IMG/VR virus record: IMGVR_UViG_3300036770_000418
Location: 1 to 31,466 of that record
Origin: a virus
Strand: one strand, 5' to 3'
DNA: 31,466 nt
In this document: positions 31,135-31,466 of the stretch, piece by piece
Layout: each line of letters begins with the position of its first letter
Numbering within the stretch: position 1 is the stretch's first letter
The notes under the pieces: generated by a model
Seen by the model: only the letters and a program-made list of their open reading frames with translations
Database searches by the model: none
What the model was told of the DNA's origin: nothing
Made by a program: the position numbers and the translations under genes

Positions 31135-31466
31135 ATGCCTAAGCGAACATCGAACCCCACGTACCGCAAAAATAGGGCGGCAATACTTAAAGACAAACCC
31201 CGATGCCATTGGTGCAAAAAACGCCAGGCCACTACGGCAGATCATCTGATTGAGCATGACCGAGGTGGAAGCGACGAGCTTGACAATCTCGTTCCAGCTT
31301 GTCTCGAATGCAACGGTCGTCGAGGAGCGAATTACAAAGCATCGAAAGCAAGAGCAAGACAAGTCGCTCGAGCCGACGCAACAAACACCCCCCGGCCCAA
31401 GCGCACTCAGCCGAAACGCAAAACGAAAAAGGCATCAGAGTTTTTTGAAATTACAAAGCAACCGCC
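31135..31466 (+). CDS. terL: HNH-terminase fusion, 3' partial (start of a third unit)
   Basis: 110 codons up to the window end: the complete HNH domain (Cys24, Cys27, Asp36-His37, Asn51, Cys56/Cys59) and the first part of the linker. It differs from the 15448 copy (AILKDKP for ALLRDKP, TNTPRP for TGTPRP). The frame is continuous with window position 1 if the ends are joined, so this may be the missing start of the unit 1 terminase. Confidence 0.9.
   Translation, partial: MPKRTSNPTYRKNRAAILKDKPRCHWCKKRQATTADHLIEHDRGGSDELDNLVPACLECNGRRGANYKASKARARQVARADATNTPRPKRTQPKRKTKKASEFFEITKQP

Larger units (their letters stand above)
15745..31431. repeat. Genome unit 2 (strain B) of a two-unit tandem
   Basis: Second genome unit, 57 bases shorter than unit 1. 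The length differences sit in the capsid domain, the adhesin, the accessory tail gene, the tiny membrane gene with its neighbour, and a one-base indel in the non-coding interval. From 31432 a third unit begins and runs 35 bases. It matches window positions 1-35 except at 31462 (C instead of A), so the window may derive from a circular or concatemeric assembly. Confidence 0.95.

Noticed and set aside
1-31466. Integrated prophage or tandem lysogen
   Set aside because: No integrase, attachment site, repressor or host gene is visible in either unit.
1-31466. CRISPR array, insertion sequence or transposon
   Set aside because: No regularly spaced short repeats and no transposase-like frame; the only long repeat is the genome unit itself.

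Overview
The window carries two successive, non-identical copies of one small tailed-phage genome. Unit 1 covers about 1-15744 (period 15,744 bases) and unit 2 about 15745-31431 (15,687 bases). The last 35 bases start a third unit and match the first 35 bases with one mismatch, so the window begins and ends at the same point, inside the linker of the terminase gene. All genes are on the + strand, tightly packed, and often overlap by 1-4 bases. Most differences between the copies are silent third-position changes, so these are two living strains and not a recent duplication.

Gene content points to a long-tailed (siphovirus-type), HK97-fold phage of an actinobacterium. The evidence is actinophage-like lysis proteins (an M15 peptidase and two small membrane proteins), the HNH nuclease next to the large terminase, a short tape measure and the GC-rich composition. 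The host is inferred, not shown. At about 15.7 kb it is among the small autonomous siphophages. No integrase, repressor, DNA polymerase, helicase or primase is visible.

Layout of each unit (unit 1 / unit 2): HNH-terminase fusion (1-1476 partial / 15448-17220), portal (1488 / 17232), prohead protease-major capsid fusion with an internal capsid start (2579 / 18323), head-tail connector whose start codon lies in a 12-bp hairpin (4136 / 19858), tail terminator (4765 / 20487), major tail protein (5173 / 20895), tail assembly chaperone with a -1 frameshift (5589 / 21311), gp10-like protein (5985 / 21707), tape measure (6546 / 22268), tail-tip protein (7934 / 23656), glycine-rich adhesin (9198 / 24920) and a small accessory tail protein (10373 / 26080). 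Then come holin (10612 / 26307), M15 endolysin (10785 / 26480), a second membrane protein (11311 / 27006), a helix-turn-helix-like protein (11489 / 27184), metallophosphoesterase (11694 / 27389), two unknown small proteins, a membrane-anchored lysozyme-like protein (13199 / 28894), a 33-34 residue membrane peptide, a DUF6378-like protein, a PD-(D/E)XK nuclease (14145 / 29831) and a single-strand-annealing protein (14480 / 30166).

The one non-coding interval per unit (15107-15447 / 30793-31134) is about 98% identical between copies, more than the genes around it. It holds two hairpins, a previously hidden 36-codon gene for a C2H2 zinc-finger-like microprotein, an 11-bp-spaced direct repeat and a GC-rich tract just before the HNH-terminase gene. 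I infer that cos and the start of transcription lie here.

The two strains differ sharply in only two modules: the capsid domain, and the adhesin C-terminus with its accessory gene. The likeliest reason for the two-genome arrangement is an assembler joining two co-occurring strains through the near-identical non-coding interval. A real mixed concatemer or heterodimer cannot be excluded from sequence alone.
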